Below are positions 1 through 12,059 of a DNA stretch of 64,000 bases, piece by piece. Under the pieces are notes generated by a model. It ran no database searches, was not told the origin of the DNA, and saw only the letters and a program-made list of their open reading frames with translations. Made by a program: the position numbers and the translations under genes. Source of the DNA: Parelaphostrongylus tenuis (lineage: Eukaryota; Nematoda; Chromadorea; Rhabditida; Metastrongylidae); assembly GCA_019055375.1 (NCBI GenBank), contig JAHQIW010005250.1, forward strand, positions 620,001 to 684,000, written 5' to 3'. Within the stretch, counting starts at the first letter, position 1. Every line of letters begins with the position of its first letter.

Positions 1-497
1 ATGATATGTCGTTAGCCTCTCTGAAACCTGACCTTGCTCTCGCAGGTTGAAACTTCAACCTTTTGTTTTTGAATTTATGATTGAATTTTTTTCATTATTT
101 CGTCATTTTTGCAGCGCATAATGCGCTTTTTTTACATTTTTGATCTGGTGTTCAACAAAATTCATTAGACTTATGTTAATAGAAGAAGGCTGAATACACC
201 AAAATTTGAGTTATATTTGGACAATTACAAATTTAGACGTGAACTTTTGAAAACGGACGTTCACCTCTGCATAATATTTTGCCATTATCTAATTTTCAGT
301 ATTTGTAATTTTCAGTCTTAAAGAGCTACAATAGAAAAACGGGAGATCTTGAAATACTATAGCACTTATTCTCATGAATAACTATTATCCGTCTACTTCA
401 ATAACACATACACCAAACAACTGTTTTCGCTTTGGAAAAATGCGTATAAAAGGAATCTCATTGTGATTGAGTAGAACTCATTTTTGCATAACCGCTT
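1..497. other. No feature recognised
   Basis: AT-rich sequence with no coding exon, repeat or RNA gene that I can recognise on either strand. Confidence 0.5.
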
Positions 498-514
498 CTA
501 GCGGTGGCATGATG

Positions 515-668
515 TATAAATATACCGTAGAGCGACGCGCAAAACGTTTGGATCAGTTGGGACTCGAACCCACATTTTCCTTCTTTTCGAAGGCGCCTCC
601 GTTAAGGTGAAATGTGGATTCCAGTTCCAGTTGACGCAGAAAATTTGCACATCGCTCTCAGTCAGTGG
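515..668. repeat. Inverted pair of tRNA-like SINE ends
   Basis: Two copies of a tRNA-derived repeat face each other. The left arm (minus) and right arm (plus) both carry a B-box-like stretch (GACTCGAACCC on the plus strand at the left; GATTCCAGTTCC at the right). Both then have the family's tail: TGACGCA, a T-rich run, CACATCGCTCT and GGGTATAAT. The arms are about 65 bp with a short spacer, so the locus could fold into a hairpin. It is the first of several such pairs in the window. Confidence 0.6.
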
Positions 669-839
669 GTATAATTGTAGTCTCACTGTGTTCAGTATTT
701 GAATAGAAATCTTTAAGAATGAATAGTGGCTGAATCTATGTCTATTTGCAACAATATTCACTATAATGTAAAGAATATTTACGAAGAAAACTTGAAAACC
801 CATTGCGGCAGCAAAATTATACGTCTCCTAGAAATTCAT

Positions 840-965
840 TTGAATTGACAGCTTTTTTAGCCATGGTACAATGCTGCAGGTATATACTTTATAATGCTGA
901 GCGATATGCAAAACTTTAAACTACAGACGAAAATCGAACCAGCATTTCACCCTTTTTTTGAGGGC
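840..965 (-). repeat. Degenerate tRNA-like SINE fragment
   Basis: The minus-strand B-box-like element (AATCGAACCAGC on plus) and the tail motif GAGCGATATGCAAAA match the other tRNA-like repeats here. The A-box end is degraded. Confidence 0.4.
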
Positions 966-3420
966 ACGTGACAACCAATGGACTTTCCACGCTCCTATTC
1001 TGCCATCACTTTCTGTAACACAAATTTCAACTCCAGTAATGCCGTTTTCAACGAGTTTGAAAAGTAATATGAAGTGGATTACACACCAAACTGTCTTAGA
1101 GTTACTATTACGGAGGATATGTTCCTACCATATAATGCGCAATCGTTATCGGAACTGCAGTACAAATTTTTTCCCGCTCGATGTCTTTCTAAAATAGCAC
1201 TATGACTTATCTCATGTTGTTTGCATGAAATGCAGCATGATCCGCTATGAAGCGAAGCAAGAATGGTTGAGTTTGAAACGGCAAAGGAAGGCATAGTTAC
1301 CTCCTCCCTTTCTTCAAAGTTTTTTTTACAAGTAGTATTATGCTAGTGAAGTTGATTTAACTTCCATCTTATTTTCGAATGAATCTTGCTACCTACTTAA
1401 TTGCCACCGACAACAAAAAATCAACTCGAATTTTAACAACGAATGAAAACATTGCATGCGTCAAGTTCGAGAGCTGATAATGTCGAAGATCATTCGGTTC
1501 TTAATAAGCTATAAAGGTGCAGTTATTCCTCTTCAGTTGCATGTTACTATAATAGAAGAACATTTTCAAGACAATTCTCTTTGTCGGCCATCCTTTTAAA
1601 AGGTATGTAAAGAAGAATACTGTAAATTGGATATAGAACAGATCTAAACGACAAAGGTTGCTGGCTTAAAACAATAAGTGATTCGTCAACTTAACAATGG
1701 TTACCAATTTATTCCGTTCTTCAAACACTACTAAAAACACGTATGCTCACCACTAATGATTTTGAATCTACTGATTCTTCAGCATTTAAAGTTCGACCTA
1801 TGGCTGTGTAAGCGGGCCAACGGATAGGATAACATGGATGTAGAGCCTCACATTTTCGCCATTGTTAAAGTTCATACCAACCTGTCTCTCAAACACTTGT
1901 AAATTTCCTACAGCACCTAAATCGCGCGCGTGCAAATCGCGAAAAAATGCAGATTACGTTTTACAATTGGAGTTCTTTCCTTCAACATTACAGTGAAGTT
2001 TTGATTTTATACAGCCAAATTTTATTCAAGCAAATTTCATCGTAACTAAGGATTGAATATTACTGGACTTCTATAAACTGATTTTAATTAGTGAGGATAT
2101 CCACTTGTCCTAAAAATCGCCGCATTTAATTATGAATTGTGTGAAAAGCGGTCGTGTTATGTTGAATGTTCTCGTGCTTCCTTGCCTTTTTTTGCCGAAG
2201 AAAGCTTTTTCGCTAGACTATACTAGACATTCGTTAGCCTGAGAATGGGGATTTTAGTACATAGCTTGGTCTGTGAGAAATCATTTTCGCGGTAAGCTCC
2301 AATAGTGAACCTTACGATTAAAAAAGTTTCAATTCTAAGTGAACTTTGTCGCTAACGAACCTTTGCTGAAATAAACGTCCAGATCTCCGGTAATCCACAC
2401 TTTCCAGTGCAAAACCTACATAACTGTGAAACAACGCATTTCTAACTCTTCCTCCGTATATCTTTCAGCAGTGTTGTGTATATGTATTTCGAGGACACAT
2501 GCTGCGCATTGAAAAACTTCTAGAAAAAACTTATGTGGAAGGACTTTTCAGCATGCTGTCGGAACAAGAGATGATATAGCTTTCATCATCTATATGGTTT
2601 CTTCTTTCGAAAGAGTGGGGCGATTAATGAGGTTAAACAGAATATAAGAGGTTTAAAGAAAGCTCTCACCCATAAGACAGGAGAGCGAAGTGTTTTTGAG
2701 AACTTTATAGGAGTACCAGCCCCTTACGCATGCTAGTAGAAGAGAAACTTTTGAGAGTGGTCGATGAAGTGGCATCTATCTATAGTATCATTCTTGAAAA
2801 ACAAGTTATTATTTTGTGATTGTTTTGGATTGTTTCGACGAAAATTAGTCTTTTTCAAATTCTACTTTGTTCATCCACATTCTACCTATTACTGACGACA
2901 AAATCCCTTGTAGTGGCCACAAAAATCTGAATTCATTGCGAAACTACAGCATTAATAAGCGCTCCATCTACACGGTCGATCGCGTTGACTGCCGCTCGAG
3001 CACCAACGGACACCGCCTCTTTGAATTATGTTTGTGGCCATGTAGGTATGTTAAATTAGTCTGAAGAGTTTTCTTTTTAGCACATTTCGCACAACAGAGA
3101 AAATTTTTAGAATTTTCTTCAACAAGGAAAGACCAGCTGGTGTGCAGCATACATAATCACTAATCAGGCATCTATTTCTTGGATGTTCACATTTGATCTG
3201 TACTGCAGCTTGCCTTTCGCAAGTAGGTTGCAAGTAACTTGCATAAAAAATGGTCACTGGATTGAGAGATCTCGGATTAAATTTATCTATAAATGAGCGT
3301 TATCCGAACACCTACTGACACTTATATCCGCTGTTACATAACCTTTGAGCTCTTAGACGATCTTAATATATGGACTTTGCAAAACTGTAACGTTTTCACG
3401 ACTTTCTTCTTATAGATAGT
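966..3420. other. No feature recognised
   Basis: About 2.4 kb without a recognisable gene. Short open stretches exist (for example a plus-strand one at 2867-3064 ending before a possible GT donor), but none has a family match or a paralogue elsewhere in the window. Confidence 0.4.
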
Positions 3421-4244
3421 ATAAATTCTAAGTTGAACCTAAATCTGTGTTGCTTCGATATGATTCGACACCCTCCTACCGATAACTCGGTAATTTTTTA
3501 CGCATTTTTTACAATTTCGTGCCACGCATTTTGAACGGAGTTTTTTCTTCAGAAATTGAAATTTCACTCGTTACATGCGACGAACATAGATATTTTCATG
3601 TAATTTTTTTAGTCTTAAGTAAATCCTATGTGAAGATTTTCTATGTTATGTTTGGAGAAAAAGCAACATGCTACGCTTTTTTGTAGCTTCTCCACTGGAA
3701 ATATCATCGCTAGAAGACTGTCACAGCAGAACGCTTTCCTTATTAAATCATTGTGACAAGGTTTCTTTCGAACCACAAAATCATTTCTTAGCTATTTTCA
3801 AACAATAGCAGGTATTAGATTATATAGTTTCTACCGCAATATGAAATGCTTCACCGGTGATCATATCAGCTTCTGTTGTAAATCAAGCTAGTACTGTAGA
3901 ACTATCTTTCTCTACGATGCTCGTCTGCCCAGAATTCAATCTCCTATCATGGTTATATAGTGATTTGTATGAGAGGAGATGTTCATGAGCGCACATAGTC
4001 ACCAAGTTCGTCAATAAAGAAGCAGTAAAAATTTTGGAATAGAAAAGTTCGCACTGCCACTTGCCTGAAAGCAAAAATAAGCACTTCCAAAGTCGGGAAG
4101 CAATTACCAAATGAGAAATTAAGCCAACCACTACTTGTTCTTGAGCAGACATCAGGTATGTAAATGCCTAATTCAACACATTATCTGGCGCAGTACATTC
4201 ATTTGACCGTTTCCTGCGGTGTCGTGGTCTTATTGTACAACCAA

Positions 4245-4426
4245 TAATGTAGAGTGCTGTGCAAAGACTTTTGCGTTAGCCGGGATTTGAACCCAAATCT
4301 CACTTTTTCCGGAAGCGTATGCTAACCGTTGCACCACCGACGCAGCATACGCTCCCGGAAGGAGTGAGACCTGGGATCGAATCCCGGCTACGCAAACGTT
4401 TTTGCACAGCATTCCACATTATTGTA
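4245..4426. repeat. Inverted pair of tRNA-like SINEs
   Basis: Two roughly 80-bp arms face each other around a spacer of about 22 bp. The right arm reads as the family consensus: A-box side, then GGGATCGAATCCCGGC (B box), ACGCAAACG, TTTTTGCACAGCA and CATTAT. The left arm is its reverse complement with a handful of changes. It lies just before the conserved start of the unassigned gene segment of unit 1 and is absent from units 2 and 3. Confidence 0.7.
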
Positions 4427-4564
4427 TATATTATCTGACGTTTCGGCAGTTTCCTCTTTTACGGAACGTTTTGTGCAATCTAAGTCTTCCAGCTTTTGAT
4501 GGAGATCCAACAGAGAGCCCTACATGGGTGAAGGATGTTAGAGCAATAAAATGCAAATCCTACA

Positions 4565-5480
4565 ATATACACGACGTATGACGTCGATGTTTAACACGTT
4601 GAAAACGACGTTGAAACTCTGCACGACACGCGGCGCCGTCGCGCTGCAAGCGCGGCGGTTTTAATAATGTTGTGGGAGTTTTCTGATGAAATGTGGATTT
4701 TTATCGTCACTAAAGGAAATTTCGTTGCCAGTCAATGGTGAATATGATAGAAGAGACATCGATAAAGCTATATGTAGCAGGAACGATGGCAATGCTTTTC
4801 CCTAAAACCTCGAATCTTCAGGTAAAAGGCAAATACTCACTAGAACACGATAATTCGAACTGTTGCTGAACATCGTTATGTTATCTTACATATATTCAAT
4901 CATATTTCAGTCATATTCACCTTTTGTATAATAACAATTCACGTTCATACATTGCCACTTACCAGTAATAGTTTTCTTGGATTTGTAATTTTTCTATGTC
5001 ATGCCATGAAATAACTTGTAAAGTAAAGTTGAAGAAAAACGAACTTTGCTTGCACGATGTTGGCCTTTTTTGTTAGCATGAAGTTAAATAAAAGTCATTT
5101 TACATAGCAAACTTAGTGGGAGAATAGGTATTTCTCAAGCTATCTAATGACTGCGAAAACATGGATGAAAAAGGAAAAAACGAAGTTATACAACAGCTGG
5201 AAATTTGCTTAATTTCACAACAGTGTGCTCTTCTCTTTGAAATATAGATGATTTTTCGGTACATGGGCATTCTCTTAAGTATAAAACTTTTAAGAGGAGT
5301 CTCTTCTGCTATATTTCATCATTTCATCACCATAATATTCCCTCAGTGCATTAGATTAGTATTTCCATTGCAAGGCGTGATAATAAAGACTCCCGCCGCG
5401 CCACGCCGCCGCACACGCGACGTGCGGTATGAGCTAATAACAGCTCAGATCGTTGTCAATGTGTCACCAACTAGATGTAA
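4565..5480. mobile_element. Unit-1-specific insertion with GC-rich imperfect ends
   Basis: Units 2 and 3 join the two flanks directly within about 70-100 bp (near 20755-20800 and 40700-40800), whereas unit 1 has about 0.9 kb extra. Each end carries a G+C-rich tract (about 4618-4665 and 5392-5432). The tracts are imperfect reverse complements built from CGCGGCG-like words and lead into an AATAAT/ATTATT stretch. This fits a non-autonomous DNA element, but the ends are not defined and no transposase is visible. Confidence 0.4.
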
Positions 5481-5985
5481 GTTTATAACCTCCATCAGTT
5501 ACCATGGAATTTCAGCCAAACAAGGATTTTGAATGAACAGCAAATGGAAAAAGACGAATCTCATTTATTATTACAAATCATATGAAAGCCATTAAGGAGC
5601 ACAGCTGACTCCAGTAAGTCAACAACAGTGCTCATGCACCAATGAAAATAACATCTCATTAAAATTGTTTTTAACTATGAACACTAAAAAACCTCCTGGT
5701 TTCACATGACCCGAATATCCAACATTATTCTGCTAGAGGTGGAAAGCTCTTCTCAAGATTATGTGTTAGGCGGTAACAAAGGACTTTAGCAGATTGACAG
5801 AGATTTTCTGCACACTGTTTACTCTAATTTACAAAATCCAACATTTATAACCACCCAGAACACAGGTTTTTCTGAAGGGATGAATGAAAGTACATACTCT
5901 TTTGCATACGGCATACCACAGTTCTTAAATATCCCTATGCACAAGTTCTGCTTCTCCCTTTTCCGCCTTATATTTCGGTTTATGC

Positions 5986-6500
5986 ACTAAAATTTGAGGA
6001 TAGAAATCGAGTCACAGCTTCTGGAGAATTTTGGAAAATGATCACTTCCTCCGAAAAGATTTTTTTAATTAAATTCAATTTAGAGTTATATATCATGTTG
6101 TTGCAAACCGTCGTAGAGCATAGATATTTGAGAGTTAGGTAGCATTTCCCTTCATACAGTAGCAAGTCACTATTTGCGTTGACTACCTAGGAGCGACTAC
6201 GGGGTGTGAAAAGCACCATCCCTTGTAAGAGCAGCTGCAAGAAGTGTGAGCCCATTAATTGAAGAAAAATAATCATTGTTGGACCATCTAGAACATTGTA
6301 ATGCCAGCAGTCTTTGCGGCAGCTGTAGACTTCGGTGAAATTTTTGATTCTTTGACCAAGTTGAAGAAGTGCGACCTCAGTCTCCTAAAACGAATATATA
6401 TCGTTGATTTATTTTTCTAATCTTAGATCTTGTTAACAAATGAAGATTGGACTGATAGCTGAACACACATCGAATTGAGTTCGGTATCAAAATGACACGT
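5986..6500 (-). pseudogene. Unassigned multi-exon gene, copy 1 (partial)
   Basis: I do not recognise the family. Comparison of three paralogous copies (here, 21363-21690 and 41340-41970) shows minus-strand coding conservation. One exon begins after an AG acceptor at 6384 and reads ETEVALLQLGQRIKNF, then TEVYSCRKDC..LDGPT. Unit 2 reads TEVYRCRKDDC..LDGTT in the same place. An upstream exon (about 6437-6500) reads HFDTELNSMCVQL. A downstream open stretch (5980-6165) with several Cys ends FLSSNFSA-stop. The spaced Cys residues suggest a secreted or extracellular segment, which is inference only. Splice sites are incomplete and unit 3 is frameshifted, so this is probably a decaying gene. It lies just downstream of the Srt-like receptor of the same unit. 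Confidence 0.4.
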
Positions 6501-8481
6501 AACTAAGAAATAGTGTGAGTGAAACACAGTACGACAATTGAAGCGTTTCATGGCGTATAAAGCTTTCTATCCTTTCAAACAGTTCATTCCCTCATCGTGG
6601 CTGCGATATGCTCCTGGCTGCCGGACTGCGAAGAAGGGTTCAATCCACTCAGCAGGGTCACCAAGCTAAGAAGGTGTGCGAAGTTTACATTTGAAGACCC
6701 AGCTAAGAGTTAATCGTACCAGGAATTACTGCCGTCGTGGTAGCTTCTAGTCGCAAGGTGGTAATTCCTCTCTGCTACACAAGCGTTGGCGATTGCTTTA
6801 ATGTAGTGGCGATGTGAGGAAACCTCGGCTAGACTTATCTCGGAACGCCGGAAACAGAAGAGATAAAACAGCACATTTTCATTTGCTGGAGTCCGCATAT
6901 TCGTGAATGAGTATCAAATAAGTAAAGTGATCCATAATTCTTGCCAGAAATTAAGTGCACAAGGTAGATGTTCACACATTCATGTAACAACTATAAATTA
7001 TAAAAACGCACCGAACTATCGGAGGTTTCAATGATCTTTCAGTTCATTCCACGTTAAAACTCACTTGTTAAAGGTGAGATATATTAACGGATTGATTCCA
7101 TTCATAACAGCCCACAGCAAACATGAGAAGTATTGACTTATGATGGATTCGCCGAGTATAGGCATGAGATAAGTCCAATATGTGAAGGATATAAGAAAAT
7201 AAAGAATGATCACAGCAGCCTGAATATTATGGATTTGACGAAACACCTCGACACGATGGGAATATTTCCTTATTGTAATATTTATTTTTGCTCGTACGTT
7301 GCACCATATTTTTTCCATAATAGTAGTAATGCTGACAACGAAAAATGGGATAAACTAGAAAAAGAACATAATGGGAGACAAAAACACCTGGACTGTGATT
7401 CGGTGCTCCTGCTTGCTCAACTTTTTCGATTTCTGAAAATTTATTTTATTCAAAAGCTATCAATTTTTTAGGAGTTTTATTCTAACTTACAGAGCATACT
7501 AAGTAGCTGAAAATGGAGGTATAGGTTATCACGGATAAAACGACAATGACCAGTACAAGATAATTTCCTAAAAACTGTTGGAATCAGTGCAAAATAATCC
7601 CACGCACTAAGTAGCAAAAGTTTAATCTGTTACTTACCTATATTAATCAAAATAACAGACATAATGCCATCAGCAGGCAGGAATTTCCATGAAAAAGAGT
7701 CAGGAAAAAACATATAGTTGCAATTTGGAAGTAATTTTAGAGCAAACGGTACTATAAAGCAAATGTAGCACGAAATGATCAAAGCCTGGAAGTAAGAAAA
7801 ATGCGTCGACTGGAGAGAGCCAATGGTAATAACTGATAAAAAAGCAGATTCAGAAACACTTTACCACAAGTACAATGTATTAGGTTCTCTCATAGTTTCC
7901 TTAGCATTTGACAGATCTGTTAACCCACCTTTTGTTTATTTGACCTATTATTAACAAAATAACTACCATCGCGATCAGTGATATGCAGCTACTTGCTGAA
8001 CAAAGATTGGATTTCTTTTCTCAAAAGAATGAGGCTCGCGATCAAGGTAGTCGATGAGGCCTCTTTTGAGCTAGGAGTAGTCTTTAAACTTTTTCTTCCG
8101 CAGATGCTGCATCCAGAGGTGGAAGAGGTGGTAATCCGCTAGAACATTATCAAGGCTATCCCGTAGATGTAGTCATAGTCAAGCCCAGTTTCTCCAAAAT
8201 GAAGGGAATCGACTTTCAATGTGAGGTGATGGTCGGTCAGTTCATGAGGTCTTCATCGTTATAACACCTTCCTGTAGCCCGTTTCACTGCGATGGTTAGC
8301 GATGGTGCTGAAGCCGAACCCAAGTGTCTGCCCAAGCTACTAGATTCTACCATACTAGATTCTAACCCCACATACCGCGGCTTCTTGGCCTTAGCCTAAT
8401 ATAAAATAGAGAAGAAATGGACAAAACAATAGTGTGGGAGAAATTATGGGACAACTCAATAGGAAAATGCCCCTCTTTGCT

Positions 8482-8530
8482 ATATAAACGCCTGTTTCGC
8501 CCCATCGGGACTTCTCAGTATCACTACCCG
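8482..8530 (-). ncRNA. Decayed hammerhead-like motif
   Basis: The minus strand reads ACTGAGAAG, a CCC..GGG stem, then GCGAAACAGGCG. The GAAAC half is kept but the CTGANGA half is altered. It faces the related motif at 8685-8732, as in the pair at 25.1/25.4 kb. Confidence 0.3.
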
Positions 8531-8684
8531 TGTTGAATCATCAGTACTATTCATTGCAAGAATTCGACTACCGGTCACCACGATGTCAGCTGTAAGGTCA
8601 TCTAACTTGCGGTGATTTGTTACTCGGCGTCGATTCCTTTATAGAGGGCTATTTAGCCTCAAGGTATTGGTTGAATCGAGAGAG

Positions 8685-8732
8685 GTGCTACTGAAGACTC
8701 CCAATAGGACGAAACAAGGGCATCTATAGCAC
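8685..8732 (+). ncRNA. Degenerate hammerhead ribozyme motif (family H2)
   Basis: GTGCTA (stem I) is followed by CTGAAGA (intact first core box), a short stem II, CGAAAC, a stem III region, ATC and then TAGCAC, which pairs with GTGCTA. Stem II lacks the G-C closing pair and stem III is imperfect, with extra bases before TAGCAC. It is probably inactive. The flank (CGGCGTCGATTCCTTTATA) is shared with the motifs at 25.3, 48.2 and 49.2 kb. Confidence 0.5.
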
Positions 8733-9002
8733 TAGACATAGTGGCTCAAAACATGTTTTATTTTTAACAACAGATAAAGCAGCAAAAGCTCACACGATTG
8801 AGTGCAAAAGATGTGAGCACAGGAAACCATCTGCCAATGACTATCGTTATTAGACGATTGACTGTCAGTAGTAGTGTCAAAGCCAGTGTTATGAACCATA
8901 GTCCAGTCAGAACAGCTCCAATCACCTAGACTGAATGATGAGTGGTATCATTAATATTAGCATAAGAACTTCATTCTAATCGAAATCTCATTAGTAATTT
9001 CA

Positions 9003-9175
9003 ACGTAGCAAGAATGGTGGCAAAGCAGGCGCCGGTAGTGCCATGGTCATGAGCATGCCCCCGGACAGAGTAAAATGCGGGTTCGGATCCCGCCTGACGC
9101 AAAAATTTTGCACATCACTCTACATCGTTGGGTATATCATAACATCATATCACCGCTAAAAGCTGTCAAATAAAA
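9003..9175 (+). repeat. tRNA-like SINE
   Basis: A tRNA-like head (CGGTAGTGCCATGGTCATGA) is followed by a B box (GGGTTCGGATCCCGCC), TGACGCAAAAATTTTGCACATC, ACTCTACATCGTTGGG and the CATAACATCATATCACCGCT tail. It matches the copies at 31955-32270 and 46562-46855. It lies in intron 2 of receptor copy A. Confidence 0.65.
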
Positions 9176-11029
9176 GAACGGACTTCTGTGATCTTTGCAT
9201 GTTTCTCTTAAAGCAATGTTTTGAATCGTTACTGCCACTATAAGCCTTTGCGCTCAGTCACCTCACAGAGGTTGTAAGGATTGATGGACTTTGGCGGCGT
9301 AGAACCGTATATTGTCTTCAGACATAGTTACTCAAACTGAAGAATCTGGTATTTCCATCAGGAATCCCAGAACAGCACAAACGGAAGTCTAGCTTTCAGC
9401 TGTCCCAAAAGAATCTCAATTGCAGTATAGAAATTCTCTCTTTGATACTCTTAATCGATGGCGCAAACCTTGACACCATAAATTTCAGAGCAGAATCTCT
9501 TGAACAATGATCGAAACAACGGTCTCCCGTAGTCAAAACTGCTATGGTAAATGCTGTGCTTTGGCTCATCAGATTTTAATATGATTGTATAACGTTTCTA
9601 CGCTGTGACTGAAGTGTCCTAGCATTCGTTTATATCTACATCGTATATGTATTTGAGAGAATACAGCAGATACCTGAAGACAAGATTTTAAATGGCAGTA
9701 CGACGCAACTCCTTCGTTTTCAGTATTTGAATTCAGTTTCTCACAAAAAACGTTAGGGCGATTGAATAACATTAAGCCCAATCGTTGTACAAAAGACGCA
9801 TTGACATCATCACAAGCCACTTGCAATGTGGGAGAACACGTTTGACGTTCTTGACAACAAGATGCGTTTAAACTTCGATACCACTCATCTCTCTGAGACC
9901 GAATTCTGGCATAAAGGCTAATAAAAAGATCACTTTCTCCAATCAAAATGAGTGTGCTCTAGCCGAACTATCCTAAAACTCTGCAAAGAATCCAAGTGAT
10001 CAGCATTCAACTACGCTTACGACAAAGGTGAAAAATTATTCATGCAATGGTCTTAGGAGAATGCAGATACTAGAGGACTTTCTTCTACGATGGATGAGTG
10101 AATAAGAATCAAAGGCAGGTGCCGGGATCTTCAGCATGATTATGTGATGTCGGGAGTCATAGTCATAATGAAAAAGTTATTTTGTTAAATATCTGACAAT
10201 TTCCTACAACGCTAGGTGCATGCGAGCCATAATACCTACAGATACAGAATGGATTCTTTGTTGAAAACCAACATATAATCAATGGACGGTCATTGTCATC
10301 AGAAGCACTCAAGTATAAAAGGAAAGTTGCGTGGTGAGGTTTCCCATGAAGTGGTGTTGCTCCGAAGAAGATGCGACTTGATCGAAGTGAAGGCGATAAC
10401 TGAAACGAGGAGGAACGACTATGGAGTATCGGCTCGGATAACTAGGTTCCGGAGAAGATAAAACGAGTCGATACTCTGAGCAAATTAGTTTTTTTATCTA
10501 GAAGATTAATGAACCAAATTATATTCACTATCATGATCAAAGGTGGTACTATTTGCTGAGCAAGCAATGGATGCTCTCCTCCTAAAAAGAACGCGACTGT
10601 TGCTCAAAAAAAGCGGTGAGGTCACTTCTGAGTTCGTTGTGATTCTTAGATTTTTTCTCTCTAAGATGTTGTTTTAAGGCTGATAGTTTAATGCAGCAAC
10701 ATTAGAGCTATACAGTGACTTTGATAACGTGGTCCAACCCGGTCTCTCTAACTTGTGGCAGTCGACTTTTCAATGTATACCCGGTCAATGCATGTGGTAT
10801 CTATCGAGATATCTCTCACTCTGCCATCGACCATTTCATTTGGACAGCAACTATACATATTCTTCGCTGGACAAATTCTATTCTTTTAACGCATTTTTAC
10901 CAAACGACTTTCGACACTAGGTCGGCTTGAACTGACTAAAACTGAAGAAAACAATAGCGTGAAAGAAATTTTGCGCAATATTTAATTTTAAATTTTATCT
11001 TACAATTCTTCTATCTTCGATATATATTT

Positions 11030-12010
11030 CAAGCCGACCTTTTCTTTAGTTAAAACTTGCACGAGGTTAGTGCTTCTCTTTCCTTAAAATTCTGGTTGCT
11101 AACGTTTCGGCGACCTCGCCTTTGTCAAAGCTTAACGTACATATCGAACCATATCTGGTTACTCAGTTAAGATTTCGTATGCATACAGAATCTAATGAAA
11201 AAGAATTTAACAGTCCATTTATTTCGGAAAGCTCTACCTTATTAATACTTGTATGCTAGGGGACACCAGTCTTATGTGACACACTTTGGAAAACGAATCG
11301 TACTTTTCAGACTAAAAGATGAGTATGAGATAAAGTGTCTCATCACATGTTTTATAGGGGCATTCTCCTCTCCCACTCATTCTTGGACTTTTGTGGCTTA
11401 TCAAAGAGACTTCGGGCATTTTTGGCGCTGATATTTTTGATTCCTGCAACAGAAATTTTACTACTGCAGAAAAGTTCGCATTCCTGTATTTTTCTACGCT
11501 GTGAGCCCTTAAAGACTTACTTGTTTGGCTGTTAACTTTCCCGTCTAGGTGCTCTTTGATGCGGATCTAAAGTGATCTTCCCGTCTCGCCAATGTATTCT
11601 TTCCCGCATTTCGTGCACGAGTTGTGCTATATTGTACTCGAACTCATGCAATCGCCTTCTCTATCATTAGCGCATACTATGCTAATTTATTGGGTAAATT
11701 TCTATAACTCTTACGGAGTTATCCAGACCACCATTACTAAACACTTTTTTGTAAGCTGCATTTATTTTATTCGTTATAAAAGGTAGTTTCAAAATATCTT
11801 CTCGTCTAGGTTTGAAACAACAGCGTTTTCATTATTGATGTTATGGGGCCTATCTCTCCTTATTGACTCAACTTTCGTGATTGCTCTTGCGTAGCCGTTT
11901 GAAATAGCTTTCTTTTGTGCCAAACGAGGAACTCCTTTCTCTTCTCCCTACCCGTACAAACACACTCGTTTGGTACAGTTTCGATCAAGCGCTAGTTTCG
12001 TGTGTGAGGG
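11030..12010 (-). mobile_element. Penelope-like element 3' part, minus copy
   Basis: Read on the minus strand it encodes a degraded C-terminal GIY-YIG endonuclease: Cys-rich GDCMSSSTI, then CTKCGKEYIGETGRS and IRIKEHLDG, near 11540-11680. Upstream is VCTGREKRKEFL, matching the same place in the 24-kb PLE. Stops and frameshifts are present. Downstream lies a decayed hammerhead-type motif (11097-11132; stem I GCT/AGC and GCGAGGTCGC stem II kept, first core box changed to TTGACAA). It is head to head with the plus-strand copy at 12060-13000. Confidence 0.65.
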
Positions 12011-12059
12011 GTGAGAAGGGAGCTAGTGCACTAAATGTTTTTACTACTTGGTTTATGAT

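Noticed and set aside
4320..4400. Possible functional tRNA gene
   Set aside because: The A- and B-box-like segments lack a proper acceptor stem and anticodon arm. The same sequence recurs as a dispersed, often inverted repeat, so it is a SINE-like element.
7225..7260. GACGAAACACC as another hammerhead half
   Set aside because: It is inside receptor exon 6, has no CTGANGA box at suitable distance and is not kept in copies B and C.
9810..9946. 125-codon minus-strand open frame at 9569-9946
   Set aside because: It lies within intron 2 of receptor copy A, has no paralogue in units 2 or 3 and no recognisable motif.
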